DNA of 64,000 nt from Pseudocitrobacter sp913778145 (GCA_035726825.1 JALNTX010000008.1:124001-188000); one strand, 5' to 3'. Positions 25,135 through 35,180 are shown, numbered from the stretch's first letter. Notes: generated by a model not told the origin, from the letters alone. Translations and numbers: made by a program.

Positions 25135-27768
25135 TTACCGTGGCAGGGCAGTGCCCCATTGACGCCACTCTTTCGGCTCCTCTTCCTGCAACAGGAAGTG
25201 TTTGCCTGCCTGCGCTTTCGGCGCGAGCGGTGTGCCTGGCGGCGTGGCAAAGGCGATACCGCCGCGAATGAACTGATTGAAGGTGCCGGTTTTCACTACG
25301 CCCCCCGTCAGGCCAAAGTCGAGACTGTAACCGGATGCCAGCCAGAAGACCGAGTTGTTACGTACCAGATGCTGATAACGCTTGCTGATGCGCAGCTCAA
25401 CCATCACGCGATCGGAAAGCGAACCCAGCGTCAGCCCGGTGACGGTGCCAACTTCAATTCCGCGGAACAATACCGGTGTGCCAACCCCCAGCGAACCCGC
25501 TTCCGGCGCTTCCACAACCAGATTCAATCCGTCAAGGTACCGAGAGTCAGCAATCGTCGCTTCCTGCAATTCGAACTCGCGGCGTGGCGACCCCTGGCCC
25601 ATCTCTACGTTGATATACGGTTGCAGGATGGTATCGAGATGCTCGACGCCAGCGGCGGAGATTTGCGGTGTCACTACCGAGAAGCGGCTACCACGACGCG
25701 CGAAGGTATTCACATACTCGGGATACAGCACTGCGCGGGCCTGCACTTCATTACGCCCGGCATTCAGCTCAAGCGACTGCACCTGACCAATGTCGATACC
25801 CAGATAGCGAATAGGCATACCTGCCGCCAGTTTTCCGGCATCAAAAGCATGTAGCGTGATTTGTCCACCGACCGCACGCGCTTCTGTTTCAGAGGCGAAG
25901 AGAATACGTTTATCGCCTTTACGCGTATTTCCACCCGCGCCGCTCAGATTATCGAAGCTGATTGCGCCTTTAAGGGCACGAGACAGCGGCGATGCCTGGA
26001 CGGTCAGCCCGCTGCCGTTTAACTGAACTTTTGCGCCACCTTCTGCCCAGAACACGCTGTCTGGCGTAAGCAGAGAACGATATTCCGGCTTGATGTGCAG
26101 AGAAATTTCAAATGCATTCGCCCGCGGCGTGACGGTAATGACTTCACCCACTTCAAACTTGCGATACAGCACAACCGACCCCGCCTGAATATCCGGCAAC
26201 GTTGCTGCTGTCAGGACAAGCGTAGAGGTTGGCAGTTCGCTGAGACTGTTTTCCTGGGCTTTTTCAAGGTTGGCGTAAAGAGGATAGTCAGACTTCATCT
26301 CACCTTTTTCACCGGGCAGAATGCGGATCCCGCCGCTCAGCCATTCACTGGCGCTTGCGCCGAGGAACTCAACGCCATCGAGACCCACTTTGACATCCAC
26401 GCGGCTGTTCACCACAAACTTGCTGTCACCATGAATCAATTCACGATATTGCGGTTCGATAGCGATAGTGAACGTCACACCTTTGTTGGTCAGCTTACGC
26501 TCCATGACCTGACCTACTTTCACGCCGTGTAGAATTAACGGCTGTCCGGCATCGATGCCGTAGCTCTCCGGGGCGCTGAGGGATAGCGTCATGACGTCAG
26601 GTTGTTGCAGCAACGTTTTGCTGGCAGGCAGAACGGTAAAGCTGTCCCGCGCCGCGCCTTCGCCCGGCACCAGTTCAAAAGTGCTGCCGGTAAGCAACAT
26701 GCTGAGATTCGCGTTCTCCAGCGACAGTTTCGGTTCATGCAGCTCAATACGCGTTTTCTCGCGCAGCAGGGTGACCACGCTCGGATCGACGGTCATTTCG
26801 CCCGTGACGGAACTGTCTGAATTAAGATTAAGTTTCGTCAGTTGTCCCACTTCCAGGCCTTGATAGAGCAGGGGCGTTGAACCCGCTTTCAGACCCTGGC
26901 CGCTGGGAAGCTGCAATTTGACGATCACCCCACGCTGGCTGTGGGCGAGATCCTCATAGAGACCGAATTCATCGTTTTGCGCCGCGACTTCTGATTTATC
27001 CGGCGAGTCAAATGCAATCGCGCCATTCACCAGCGCTGCCAGACTTTCGAGCTGCACCTGTGCACCACTTAAATCGACGTCGGCTTTAATACCCGATACG
27101 TTCCAGAAGCGGCTGCCTTTTTTCACCAGATTGGTGAAACGACGTTCGATCAACACATCAATCGTCACGCCGCGTTTATTAGCATTAATGGCATAGTCGT
27201 AAACGCGGCCGACGGGAATTTTGCGGTAATAGACCAGCGAGCCGCTGCTTAGCGACCCGAGATCCGGCGCGTGCAGATGAATCATCAGCTCGCCGTTATT
27301 CAGACGATACTTCGGCTGTGTATCGAGCGCGGTAAAGTGATCGCGCTCCTTACCTTTGCCGGGCATCATGCCGATATAGTTACCGCCGACCAGCGCATCC
27401 AGCCCGGAAACCCCGGCCAGAGAGGCCTTCGGTGTCACCAGCCAGAATTGCGTATCATCACGTAACGCGTCTTCCATATCACTTTTGATACTGGCTTTCA
27501 CTTCGATGCGGTTCAGGTCGTCGGTCAGGCGAATCTCCTGCACCGTTCCCACTTCAACCCCCTGATAGCGCACGGGTGTACGGCCCGGTACGATACCGTC
27601 GGCCGACATAAAGTCGATAGTGATGGTGGTGCCGCGATCTTCATAGCTGTTCCAGATGAGCCAGCCGGCAATCATCAACGCGATGATTGGCAGCAACCAG
27701 AAAGGTGAAATGCGACGTTTAATTTTAATTTTCGCTTCAGTCGGTGAAGCGGGCGTTTCCTGACTCAT
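25135..27768 (-). CDS. letB: Lipid transport protein LetB (YebT), seven MCE domains
   Basis: 877 residues, identical in length to E. coli LetB. A single N-terminal membrane segment (ISPFWLLPIIALMIAGWLIW) is followed by seven MCE domains. Their recurrent strand pattern G-PVRYQGVEVG, GSLVYYRKIPVG, STPLLYQGLEVG, GQPLILHGVKVG, GSVVLYRKFEVG, GMPIRYLGIDIG and GTPVLFRGIEVG can be counted in order. The hexamer forms a long tunnel across the periplasm that moves lipids between membranes. It overlaps letA by 32 bases, so the two are co-translated. Start M-SQETPAS as in E. coli. Confidence 0.97.
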   Translation of the reverse strand: MSQETPASPTEAKIKIKRRISPFWLLPIIALMIAGWLIWNSYEDRGTTITIDFMSADGIVPGRTPVRYQGVEVGTVQEIRLTDDLNRIEVKASIKSDMEDALRDDTQFWLVTPKASLAGVSGLDALVGGNYIGMMPGKGKERDHFTALDTQPKYRLNNGELMIHLHAPDLGSLSSGSLVYYRKIPVGRVYDYAINANKRGVTIDVLIERRFTNLVKKGSRFWNVSGIKADVDLSGAQVQLESLAALVNGAIAFDSPDKSEVAAQNDEFGLYEDLAHSQRGVIVKLQLPSGQGLKAGSTPLLYQGLEVGQLTKLNLNSDSSVTGEMTVDPSVVTLLREKTRIELHEPKLSLENANLSMLLTGSTFELVPGEGAARDSFTVLPASKTLLQQPDVMTLSLSAPESYGIDAGQPLILHGVKVGQVMERKLTNKGVTFTIAIEPQYRELIHGDSKFVVNSRVDVKVGLDGVEFLGASASEWLSGGIRILPGEKGEMKSDYPLYANLEKAQENSLSELPTSTLVLTAATLPDIQAGSVVLYRKFEVGEVITVTPRANAFEISLHIKPEYRSLLTPDSVFWAEGGAKVQLNGSGLTVQASPLSRALKGAISFDNLSGAGGNTRKGDKRILFASETEARAVGGQITLHAFDAGKLAAGMPIRYLGIDIGQVQSLELNAGRNEVQARAVLYPEYVNTFARRGSRFSVVTPQISAAGVEHLDTILQPYINVEMGQGSPRREFELQEATIADSRYLDGLNLVVEAPEAGSLGVGTPVLFRGIEVGTVTGLTLGSLSDRVMVELRISKRYQHLVRNNSVFWLASGYSLDFGLTGGVVKTGTFNQFIRGGIAFATPPGTPLAPKAQAGKHFLLQEEEPKEWRQWGTALPR

Positions 27769-29020
27769 GTGCGTCCCAAAGTAAGCGGCTGTCCAGCCAA
27801 TTAACAGCAAGAATAGTCAAAATAACCGCCGCACCGAAATAAAATGCAGCGGGGCCCATCGTAAAGGCGAGAAGCTGATCGCGATTAATCAGCGACATGG
27901 TCAATGAGATAACAAACAGATCCAGCATCGACCACCGGCCAATCCACGTCACGAAGCGCAGCAAAAGAATTCGCGTCCGCAATCCCTGTTCACAGCGAGA
28001 GTGAATGCTGATAAGCAGAGTAAACAACACGATGATTTTGGTAAACGGCACCAGGATACTGGCGAAAAATACCACAGCGGCAACGGCAACGTTGCTGTCC
28101 GCCAGAGAGAGAATCCCCGACATAATGGTGTCTTCCTGACGCCCTCCGTTCACGTAAATGATGGATATCGGCAAAAAGTTGGCCGGCAGTAAAAATACGA
28201 TAGAGGCAATCAGCGCCGCCCAGCTTTTTTGCAGGCTTTGACGGCGACGTTTGTAAAGCGGGACGTGGCAGCGATGGCAACGACCGCGGGAGTCCGGGAA
28301 GCCCGTATGGTGGCAATCAAGGCACACCATCAACCCCTCATTGGGGCGGGTGACGGGGCGTTGAGGATAAAAACGCTCCCAGAGTTCCTCAATATTGAGA
28401 TGGATCATCGTCAGAATACTGAGTATTACCAGTGAGATAAACGCCAGCAGGCCAAGACCCGGTTGCAGGAATGCGTAATCCTGTACCTTTATCGAGGCCA
28501 CGGCGATACCGACCAGATAGATATCTAGCATGACCCACTCTTTGAGTTTCTCCAGCATCAGCAGCACCGGGCGCAGGTTCATGCCCAGAATATTGCCAAG
28601 CCAGAGATAGGCGATGGCGATAACCAGCACCGCCGGTGCGGCGACGCTACAGAACAGCACCATCGCGGCGGTGATTGGATCGCCCTGGGCGGTCATTTGC
28701 TGAATGCCGTGTAGCACATTTGCGTCGATGCGCACGCCTAGCAAATGCAGGCGCAGTAACGGCTCGCTCCAGGCGAACGGCATCAGCAGCATCATGGCAA
28801 TCGCCATGGCGCCAAGACGCGTTAACGACCAGTCGCGCCCGTCGCGAATTTTAGCATTGCAACGTGGGCAATAGGCACATTGGTGCGATTTAACCGACGG
28901 TAACTGAAAAAGCGTATCGCACTGCGGGCAACGTTGGTATTGTGCCTGCGGGATAGGATCGCCCATCGCATGAATACGAATTTTCTGTGCCGGTGTAATG
29001 CGTGATGTTTTTAGTGGCAT
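27737..29020 (-). CDS. letA: Inner membrane lipid transport partner LetA (YebS)
   Basis: 427 residues, as in E. coli. Two PqiA-type halves: each begins with a zinc-ribbon pair of CxxC motifs (CPQCDTLF and CPRCNAK; CLDCHHTGF and CHRCHVPL) followed by four membrane segments. LetA is the inner membrane component that hands lipids to the LetB tunnel. The adjacent divergent msrC is separated by 144 bases that should hold both promoters. Confidence 0.96.
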   Translation of the reverse strand: MPLKTSRITPAQKIRIHAMGDPIPQAQYQRCPQCDTLFQLPSVKSHQCAYCPRCNAKIRDGRDWSLTRLGAMAIAMMLLMPFAWSEPLLRLHLLGVRIDANVLHGIQQMTAQGDPITAAMVLFCSVAAPAVLVIAIAYLWLGNILGMNLRPVLLMLEKLKEWVMLDIYLVGIAVASIKVQDYAFLQPGLGLLAFISLVILSILTMIHLNIEELWERFYPQRPVTRPNEGLMVCLDCHHTGFPDSRGRCHRCHVPLYKRRRQSLQKSWAALIASIVFLLPANFLPISIIYVNGGRQEDTIMSGILSLADSNVAVAAVVFFASILVPFTKIIVLFTLLISIHSRCEQGLRTRILLLRFVTWIGRWSMLDLFVISLTMSLINRDQLLAFTMGPAAFYFGAAVILTILAVNWLDSRLLWDAHESGNARFTD

Positions 29021-29164
29021 TTATTACATCGTAGAATGAATGTATAACTCTATCTTAACTCATGAATGGATTGATCTTGAGCCCTGACGCATTTAATGCT
29101 TATTTTATAGGAGTATGCGTCGTCGATAGTATCAGTAATTGAAGTAGACAATAGTGGTTTAATA

Positions 29165-29662
29165 ATGAACAAAACAGAACTTTACGCGGATTTAAACCGT
29201 GATTTTCAGGCATTGATGGCAGGTGAGAACAGTTTTTTAGCTGTAATCTCTAACACCAGCGCGTTGCTTTTTGAACGTCTGGCAGATGTTAACTGGGCAG
29301 GTTTTTATTTACTGGAAGGTGATACGCTGGTTCTGGGCCCCTTCCAGGGCAAGCTGGCATGCGTACGCATTCCGGTTGGCCGGGGAGTGTGCGGTACCGC
29401 CGTGGCGAAGAATGAAGTGCAGCGCGTAGACGATGTGCATGCGTTCGATGGGCATATCGCCTGCGACAGCGCCAGCAACTCCGAAATCGTACTGCCGCTG
29501 GCGGTTGACGGACAAGTGATTGGCGTGTTGGATATCGACAGTCCGCGCCTGTCACGCTTCAGTGAAGAGGATGAACAGGGCCTGCGTGAACTGGTCGGTC
29601 ATCTTGAAAATGTGCTCGCTGGCACCGATTATCAAAAATTCTTTGCCCGCGTCGAAGGATAA
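29165..29662 (+). CDS. msrC: Free methionine-(R)-sulfoxide reductase MsrC
   Basis: 165 residues, a GAF-fold enzyme. Cys66, Cys76 and Cys100 (ACVRIPVGRGVCGTAV ... FDGHIACDSASNSE) are the three redox cysteines of the family, corresponding to 84/94/118 in the longer E. coli numbering. It reduces free Met-R-sulfoxide in the cytoplasm using thioredoxin. Placed divergently from letA and upstream of proQ. Confidence 0.95.
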   Translation: MNKTELYADLNRDFQALMAGENSFLAVISNTSALLFERLADVNWAGFYLLEGDTLVLGPFQGKLACVRIPVGRGVCGTAVAKNEVQRVDDVHAFDGHIACDSASNSEIVLPLAVDGQVIGVLDIDSPRLSRFSEEDEQGLRELVGHLENVLAGTDYQKFFARVEG

Positions 29663-29665
29663 TCA

Positions 29666-29742
29666 ACGGATAACGTAGCATTTAGCGATAGCGTCATTAT
29701 AATGACGCCTGTTCATGCCTGCGGCTTGTTGGCTACGTCCGT
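29666..29742 (+). promoter_or_regulatory. Structured leader between msrC and proQ
   Basis: Two nested inverted repeats: ACGGA plus CGTAGC (29666-29670, 29674-29679) can pair with GCTACGTCCGT (29732-29742), enclosing a perfect GCGTCATT/AATGACGC repeat (29691-29708). Lies 18 bases before the proQ ATG. It may be the msrC 3' end, a proQ mRNA leader structure, or both. Confidence 0.5.
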
Positions 29743-29759
29743 TGTAATCAGGAAATTTC

Positions 29760-30443
29760 ATGGAAAATCAACCTAAGTTGAATAGCAGTAAAGAAGTTAT
29801 CGCATTTCTGGCCGAACGTTTTCCGCACTGTTTCAGTGCTGAAGGTGAAGCTCGTCCTCTGAAAGTCGGTATTTTTCAGGATCTTGTCGAGCGTGTTGAT
29901 GGTGAGATGAACCTCAGCAAAACCCAATTACGTTCCGCATTACGTCTTTATACTTCAAGCTGGCGCTACCTGTACGGTATCAAAGCTGGCGCAGTGCGTG
30001 TCGACCTCGATGGTAACCCTTGCGGTGAACTTGATGAGCAGCACGTTGCCCATGCTCGTCAGCAGCTTGAAGAAGCCAAAGCGCGTGTTCAGGCTCAGCG
30101 TGCGGAGCAGCAGGCGAAAAAACGCGAAGCTGCCGCTGCTGCCGGTGAAGGTGACGCCCCGCGTCGCGAGCGTAAGCCACGTCCTCCGGTTCGCCGCAAA
30201 GAAAACGCTGAGCGTAAACCACGCGACGCTAAACCTGCTGCAAAAGCCGTGCGCGAAGTGCGCGAAGAAAAGCTTACTCCTGTTTCCGACATTTCTGCAC
30301 TGACCGTTGGTCAATCCCTGAAAGTCAAAGCGGGCAATAACGCAATGGACGCCACGATTCTGGAAATCACCAAAGATGGTGTCCGCGTACAGCTTACTTC
30401 TGGTTTGTCAATGATAGTACGCGCAGAACACCTGGTGTTCTGA
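29760..30443 (+). CDS. proQ: RNA chaperone ProQ
   Basis: 227 residues (E. coli 232). The N-terminal FinO-type RNA-binding domain spans about residues 1-120 (SSKEVIAFLAERFPHCFSAEG, LRLYTSSWRYLYGIKAGAVR). A basic, Ala/Arg/Lys-rich linker follows (about 120-175), then a Tudor-like C-terminal domain (VGQSLKVKAGNNAMDATILE). It is a global sRNA/mRNA-binding protein, originally known for its effect on ProP. It is followed by prc after 19 bases, so the two form an operon. Confidence 0.96.
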   Translation: MENQPKLNSSKEVIAFLAERFPHCFSAEGEARPLKVGIFQDLVERVDGEMNLSKTQLRSALRLYTSSWRYLYGIKAGAVRVDLDGNPCGELDEQHVAHARQQLEEAKARVQAQRAEQQAKKREAAAAAGEGDAPRRERKPRPPVRRKENAERKPRDAKPAAKAVREVREEKLTPVSDISALTVGQSLKVKAGNNAMDATILEITKDGVRVQLTSGLSMIVRAEHLVF

Positions 30444-30462
30444 AACGGAGGCCGGGCCAGGC

Positions 30463-32511
30463 ATGAACAAACTTTTTAGGCTCTCCGCCCTCGCTGGCCT
30501 GTTTTTAATAACAGGCCAGGCCTTAGCGGTGGAAGATATTACTCGTGTTGATCAAATTCCGGTTCTTAAGGAAGAAACTCAGCATGCAACGGTGAGCGAG
30601 CGCGTGACATCTCGCTTTACCCGTTCACACTATCGTCAGTTCGATCTCGACCAGTCTTTTTCAGCTAAGATTTTTGACCGCTATCTGAACCTGCTCGATT
30701 ACAGCCATAACGTCCTGCTGGCTAATGACGTTGCGCAGTTTGCCTCAAAAAAAGGGCAGATTGGCGACGAGCTGCGTTCGGGCAAGCTCGACGTGTTTTA
30801 CGATCTCTATAACCTGGCGCAAAAGCGACGTTTTGAACGTTATCAGTACGCGCTGAAAGTACTCGAACGCCCGATGGACTTCACCGGCAACGACACCTTT
30901 AATCTTGACCGGGCAAAAGCGCCATGGCCAAAAGATGAAGCCGAGCTGAACGCCCTGTGGGACGGCAAGGTTAAGTTCGATGAACTCAGCCTGAAGCTGA
31001 CCGGGAAAGATGAAAAAGAGATCCGCGAAACCCTGACGCGTCGCTATAAGTTCGCGATTCGCCGTCTGGCACAAACCAACAGCGAAGATGTTTTCTCGCT
31101 GGCGATGACGTCCTTTGCCCGCGAAATCGACCCGCATACTAACTACCTTTCTCCGCGCAATACTGAACAGTTCAATACCGAAATGAGTCTGTCTCTGGAA
31201 GGTATTGGCGCCGTGCTGCAAATGGATGATGACTACACGGTTATCAATTCCATGGTGGCCGGTGGCCCGGCCGCGAAGAGTAAAGCCATTACGGTTGGCG
31301 ATAAAATTGTCGGCGTAGGCCAGGCTGGAAAAGGCATGGTTGATGTGATCGGCTGGCGTCTGGACGATGTCGTGGCGCTGATTAAAGGGCCGAAGGGCAG
31401 TAAAGTTCGTCTGGAAATCCTGCCTGCGGGTAAAGGGGCGAAAACCAAAATCGTTACCCTGACGCGCGAACGCATTCGTCTGGAAGACCGTGCCGTGAAA
31501 ATGTCGGTGAAAACCGTCGGCAAAGAGAAAGTCGGTGTGCTCGACATTCCTGGTTTCTATGTTGGCCTGACGGAAGACGTTAAGGTGCAGCTGCAGAAAC
31601 TGGAAAAACAGAACGTCAGCAGCGTGATCATCGACTTGCGTACTAACGGCGGTGGGGCATTGACGGAAGCGGTATCGCTCTCTGGCTTGTTCATTCCGTC
31701 CGGCCCGGTTGTGCAGGTGCGTGACAACAACGGCAAAGTGCGTGAAGACAGCGACAACGACGGCGTGGTGTACTACAAAGGCCCTCTGGTGGTGCTGGTT
31801 GATCGCTTTAGCGCCTCGGCATCTGAAATCTTTGCGGCGGCCATGCAGGACTACGGGCGTGCGCTGATTGTCGGCGAACCGACCTTCGGGAAAGGTACTG
31901 TTCAGCAATACCGTTCTCTGAACCGCATCTACGATCAAATGCTGCGCCCGGAATGGCCAGCGCTGGGCTCTGTGCAGTACACCATTCAGAAGTTCTACCG
32001 CATTAACGGCGGCAGTACGCAGCGTAAAGGTGTCACGCCGGATATCCTGATGCCGACCGGTTCAGAAGAGACGGAAACCGGTGAGAAATTTGAAGATAAC
32101 GCATTGCCGTGGGACAGCATCGACGCCGCGACCTATGTGAAATCTGACGATTTAACGCCGTTTGGACCGGAGCTTTTGAAACTGCACAATGCGCGTATCG
32201 CGAAAGATCCTGAGTTCCAGTACATCATGAAGGATATCGCGCGTTTTAACGCTATGAAAGACAAGCGTAATATCGTCTCTCTGAACTACGCTCAGCGTGA
32301 AAAAGAGAACCAGGAAGATGATGCAACGCGTCTGGCTCGCGTTAACGATCGTTACAAACGCGATGGCAAACCGTTGCTGAAGAAAATCGACGATTTGCCG
32401 AAGGATTATCAGGAACCAGATCCGTATCTGGATGAAACCGTGAACATTGCGGTTGACCTGGCGCATCTTGAAAAAGAGCGTCCGGCTGCTACCCCTGCAA
32501 CCAGCAAGTAA
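30463..32511 (+). CDS. prc: Tail-specific periplasmic protease Prc (Tsp)
   Basis: 682 residues, like E. coli Prc. An N-terminal signal peptide (LFRLSALAGLFLITGQALA) precedes the N-domain; a PDZ domain lies near residues 240-320 (SLEGIGAVLQMDDDYTVINS), and the S41 protease core has Ser452 in FSASASEIF and Lys477 in TFGKGTVQ, the same numbers as the E. coli Ser/Lys dyad. It processes PBP3 and degrades the endopeptidase MepS with NlpI. The C-terminal region is charged. A strong terminator follows. Confidence 0.97.
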   Translation: MNKLFRLSALAGLFLITGQALAVEDITRVDQIPVLKEETQHATVSERVTSRFTRSHYRQFDLDQSFSAKIFDRYLNLLDYSHNVLLANDVAQFASKKGQIGDELRSGKLDVFYDLYNLAQKRRFERYQYALKVLERPMDFTGNDTFNLDRAKAPWPKDEAELNALWDGKVKFDELSLKLTGKDEKEIRETLTRRYKFAIRRLAQTNSEDVFSLAMTSFAREIDPHTNYLSPRNTEQFNTEMSLSLEGIGAVLQMDDDYTVINSMVAGGPAAKSKAITVGDKIVGVGQAGKGMVDVIGWRLDDVVALIKGPKGSKVRLEILPAGKGAKTKIVTLTRERIRLEDRAVKMSVKTVGKEKVGVLDIPGFYVGLTEDVKVQLQKLEKQNVSSVIIDLRTNGGGALTEAVSLSGLFIPSGPVVQVRDNNGKVREDSDNDGVVYYKGPLVVLVDRFSASASEIFAAAMQDYGRALIVGEPTFGKGTVQQYRSLNRIYDQMLRPEWPALGSVQYTIQKFYRINGGSTQRKGVTPDILMPTGSEETETGEKFEDNALPWDSIDAATYVKSDDLTPFGPELLKLHNARIAKDPEFQYIMKDIARFNAMKDKRNIVSLNYAQREKENQEDDATRLARVNDRYKRDGKPLLKKIDDLPKDYQEPDPYLDETVNIAVDLAHLEKERPAATPATSK

Positions 32512-32520
32512 TCCGCCCTC

Positions 32521-32556
32521 AAAAAAACAGGCACAAGCAATTGTGCCTGTTTTTTT
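32521..32556 (+). terminator. Intrinsic terminator of proQ-prc
   Basis: AACAGGCACAA (32526-32536) pairs with TTGTGCCTGTT (32541-32551) over a GCAA loop, flanked by an A-run and seven Ts: a strong terminator, usable in both directions. Confidence 0.9.
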
Positions 32557-32636
32557 ACATCTCTAAACCACGCGTAAGCAAGTGTGCGAAAAAATGTAAA
32601 GTTGTGTCTTTCTCGTGACTTACCCGCCGCTGATAG

Positions 32637-32660
32637 TTGAAAATTGTATTAATACCCATA
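32637..32660 (+). promoter_or_regulatory. Sigma-32 (heat shock) promoter of htpX
   Basis: TTGAA (32637-32641), a 13-base spacer and CCCATA (32655-32660) match the sigma-32 pattern CTTGAA-N13/14-CCCCATNT. It is 54 bases before the htpX ATG. E. coli htpX is a known heat-shock gene, so the motif and gene agree. Confidence 0.72.
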
Positions 32661-32713
32661 CGATGTGGGTAATCGCATAGTGCGTTTTGTTAAAACGAGG
32701 TTAAAAGTAAATT

Positions 32714-33598
32714 ATGATGCGAATCGCGCTCTTCCTGTTGACCAACCTTGCTGTGATGGTTGTGTTTGGGCTGGTGCTAAGCCTGACAGGAATTCAGTCG
32801 AGCAGCATGACGGGCCTGCTGATTATGGCGCTGCTCTTTGGTTTTGGTGGTTCTATCGTTTCGCTGATGATGTCGAAATGGATGGCCCTGAAATCGGTGG
32901 GTGGGGAAGTGATTGAGCAGCCGCGCAACGAGACGGAGCGCTGGCTGATGGATACCGTGGCGCAACAATCGCGTCAGGCTGGTATTGGTATGCCGCAGGT
33001 CGCTATTTATCACGCGCCGGATATCAACGCCTTTGCTACCGGCGCGCGCCGTGATGCGTCCCTGGTGGCGGTCAGTACCGGTCTGTTGCAGAACATGAGC
33101 CGTGACGAAGCGGAAGCGGTCATCGCTCACGAAATCAGTCACGTGGCAAATGGTGATATGGTGACCATGACGCTGATTCAGGGCGTGGTGAACACCTTCG
33201 TAATCTTCATCTCGCGCGTGATTGCGCAGATTGCCGCCGGCTTCCTGAGCGGCAACCGTGATGAAGGTGAAGAGGGCGGCAACGGTAACCCGCTTATCTA
33301 TTTCGCTGTTTCTATGGTCCTTGAACTGGTGTTCGGTATTCTGGCCAGCATCATCACCATGTGGTTCTCGCGTCACCGTGAATTCCACGCGGATGCCGGT
33401 TCAGCACGTTTGGTAGGGCGTGAAAAAATGATTGCGGCCCTGCAGCGTCTGAAAACCAGCTACGAGCCGCAGGAAGCCAGCAGCATGATGGCCTTCTGCA
33501 TCAACGGTAAGTCCAAAACGCTGAGTGAGCTGTTTATGACTCACCCGCCGCTGGACAAGCGTATTGAAGCGCTGCGTACCGGTGAATACCTGAAATAA
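32714..33598 (+). CDS. htpX: Inner membrane zinc metalloprotease HtpX
   Basis: 294 residues (E. coli 293). Two N-terminal membrane segments, the M48 zinc motif HEISH at 139-143, two more hydrophobic segments (about 155-215) and the third-ligand region HREFHADAGSARLVG. It cuts damaged membrane proteins, in partnership with FtsH. A sigma-32-type promoter lies upstream; in E. coli the gene also belongs to the Cpx regulon, for which I saw no good box here. Confidence 0.96.
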   Translation: MMRIALFLLTNLAVMVVFGLVLSLTGIQSSSMTGLLIMALLFGFGGSIVSLMMSKWMALKSVGGEVIEQPRNETERWLMDTVAQQSRQAGIGMPQVAIYHAPDINAFATGARRDASLVAVSTGLLQNMSRDEAEAVIAHEISHVANGDMVTMTLIQGVVNTFVIFISRVIAQIAAGFLSGNRDEGEEGGNGNPLIYFAVSMVLELVFGILASIITMWFSRHREFHADAGSARLVGREKMIAALQRLKTSYEPQEASSMMAFCINGKSKTLSELFMTHPPLDKRIEALRTGEYLK

Positions 33599-33602
33599 TT
33601 CA

Positions 33603-33632
33603 AAAGCGCCTCGATTGAGGCGCTTTTTTTTA
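33603..33632 (+). terminator. Bidirectional terminator between htpX and yebQ
   Basis: AAAGCGCCTC pairs with GAGGCGCTTT across GATT, with Ts on the plus side and As before it, so it ends both htpX and the convergent yebQ. Confidence 0.9.
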
Positions 33633-35003
33633 GCTTTGTGCGCGCGGTTGCGTCACTCTCAACCCGCTAAATAGCGCCGCTACCACCGCCAGACTCCCTG
33701 CCAGCAGTAACGATACATGTGTCCCACTATCGCCAAACGCATTAAACATCAACGCCACCAGCGCCGCGCCGGTGCTTTGCCCGAGCAGGCGAGCCGTGCC
33801 CAGCATTCCGCTCGCACCACCGCTACGCGAACGAGGCGCAGCAGAGATAATAGTGTGGTTGTTCGGCGACTGAAACAGACCAAATCCGGCACCGCACAGG
33901 ATCATGCGCCAGATAATATCCAGATCGGAAGGCGATGAGGGCAACAGGGCGAGCGCAAACAATCCGCAGGCCATTACCGCCATGCCCAGTGCGCCAAGGA
34001 ATCCGGCATGAACTCGCTCAATCAAATACCCGGCCAGCGGCGCCATTACCATCGTTGCTAAAGGCCATGGCGTTAACAGCAAGCCGGTTTCAACTTCGCT
34101 GCGTCCCATCATGGTTTGCAGGAAAAAGGGAAGCGACACCAGCGCCAGCATCTGTGCGCAGAAAGAACAGATAGAGGTGCAAATAGAAAGTGAGAACAGG
34201 GGGATACGTAATAAATCAACCGGTAATAGCGGTACGGGTAAACGCAACTGACGACGGATGAAGAAGAAACCGACAATCAGCAGCAGAATGACTTCCGCAA
34301 CCACCTGTGTGGTCGATTGCCCCTGCGCGAACCCGCCCAGCGCGGTGATCAGCAAACCAAACGTCAAGGCATTCATGATGGCGCTTGGTAAATCGAAGCG
34401 CGTCGCCTGGCTGCGCGCGCCGTTAGACGGTAGGTACCGCACTGCCAGTAGCCAGGAGATAATGCCCAGCGGCACGTTAACGAGGAACAGCCATTGCCAT
34501 GACGCCACGGAGAGAATCGCCGCGGCAATGGTCGGCCCGGCGGCGGAGGAGACAGCAACCACAAACGAGTTGATCCCCATGCCGCGCCCAAGCTGACGCT
34601 GCGGATAGATTAGCCGGATGAGCGCCGTGTTCACGCTCATTAGCGCCGCGCCGCCCAGACCCTGCGCTACGCGAGAAAGCGTTAGCATTTCCAGCGAATT
34701 CGACATTGCGCACAGCCCGGATGCGAGGGTAAAGACGAGCAGGCCGATTTTGTAGATTCGATGATAGCCAATCATATCCCCCAGAAAAGCCAGCGACAGC
34801 AACGAGATGACGATAGCAATCTGATAGGCGTTGACTATCCAGATAGACGCCGCCGGGGAGGCATGCAGATCGCTGGCAATGGTGGGGAGTGCCACGTTAG
34901 CGATAGCGCCATCGAGCACCGCCATTGTAATGCCGAGCACAATGGTCAGGATAGCGCCATACCGTTGGGGAACAGGTAAGCCATCAGTCAATTTTTTATC
35001 CAT
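33630..35003 (-). CDS. yebQ: MFS transporter YebQ (DHA2/14-TM drug exporter type)
   Basis: 457 residues, 14 predicted membrane segments. The major facilitator motifs are visible: FLGDMIGYHRIYKIG (loop 2-3), ARVAQGLGGAALM, and motif C AAGPTIAAAI. Substrates of YebQ are not established; the family exports drugs or metabolites. It diverges from kdgR with a 177-base gap, and KdgR is a candidate regulator, although I could not identify a clear operator. Confidence 0.93.
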   Translation of the reverse strand: MDKKLTDGLPVPQRYGAILTIVLGITMAVLDGAIANVALPTIASDLHASPAASIWIVNAYQIAIVISLLSLAFLGDMIGYHRIYKIGLLVFTLASGLCAMSNSLEMLTLSRVAQGLGGAALMSVNTALIRLIYPQRQLGRGMGINSFVVAVSSAAGPTIAAAILSVASWQWLFLVNVPLGIISWLLAVRYLPSNGARSQATRFDLPSAIMNALTFGLLITALGGFAQGQSTTQVVAEVILLLIVGFFFIRRQLRLPVPLLPVDLLRIPLFSLSICTSICSFCAQMLALVSLPFFLQTMMGRSEVETGLLLTPWPLATMVMAPLAGYLIERVHAGFLGALGMAVMACGLFALALLPSSPSDLDIIWRMILCGAGFGLFQSPNNHTIISAAPRSRSGGASGMLGTARLLGQSTGAALVALMFNAFGDSGTHVSLLLAGSLAVVAALFSGLRVTQPRAQS

Positions 35004-35180
35004 GAGAAAAATGCGGTTTTTGAGAAATTATTTGCCAGAAAACTATTTTAGCATTGATTATTCGGCTGTATGTCGCAGATTTGTAACCAGGTTGCAGAAG
35101 ATTCATTGCGACGAACGCTTTGCGAAATTATAATAAAAACCGGTTCTAATTTTTATAAAACAGTTGCGATGAGGTGATAA

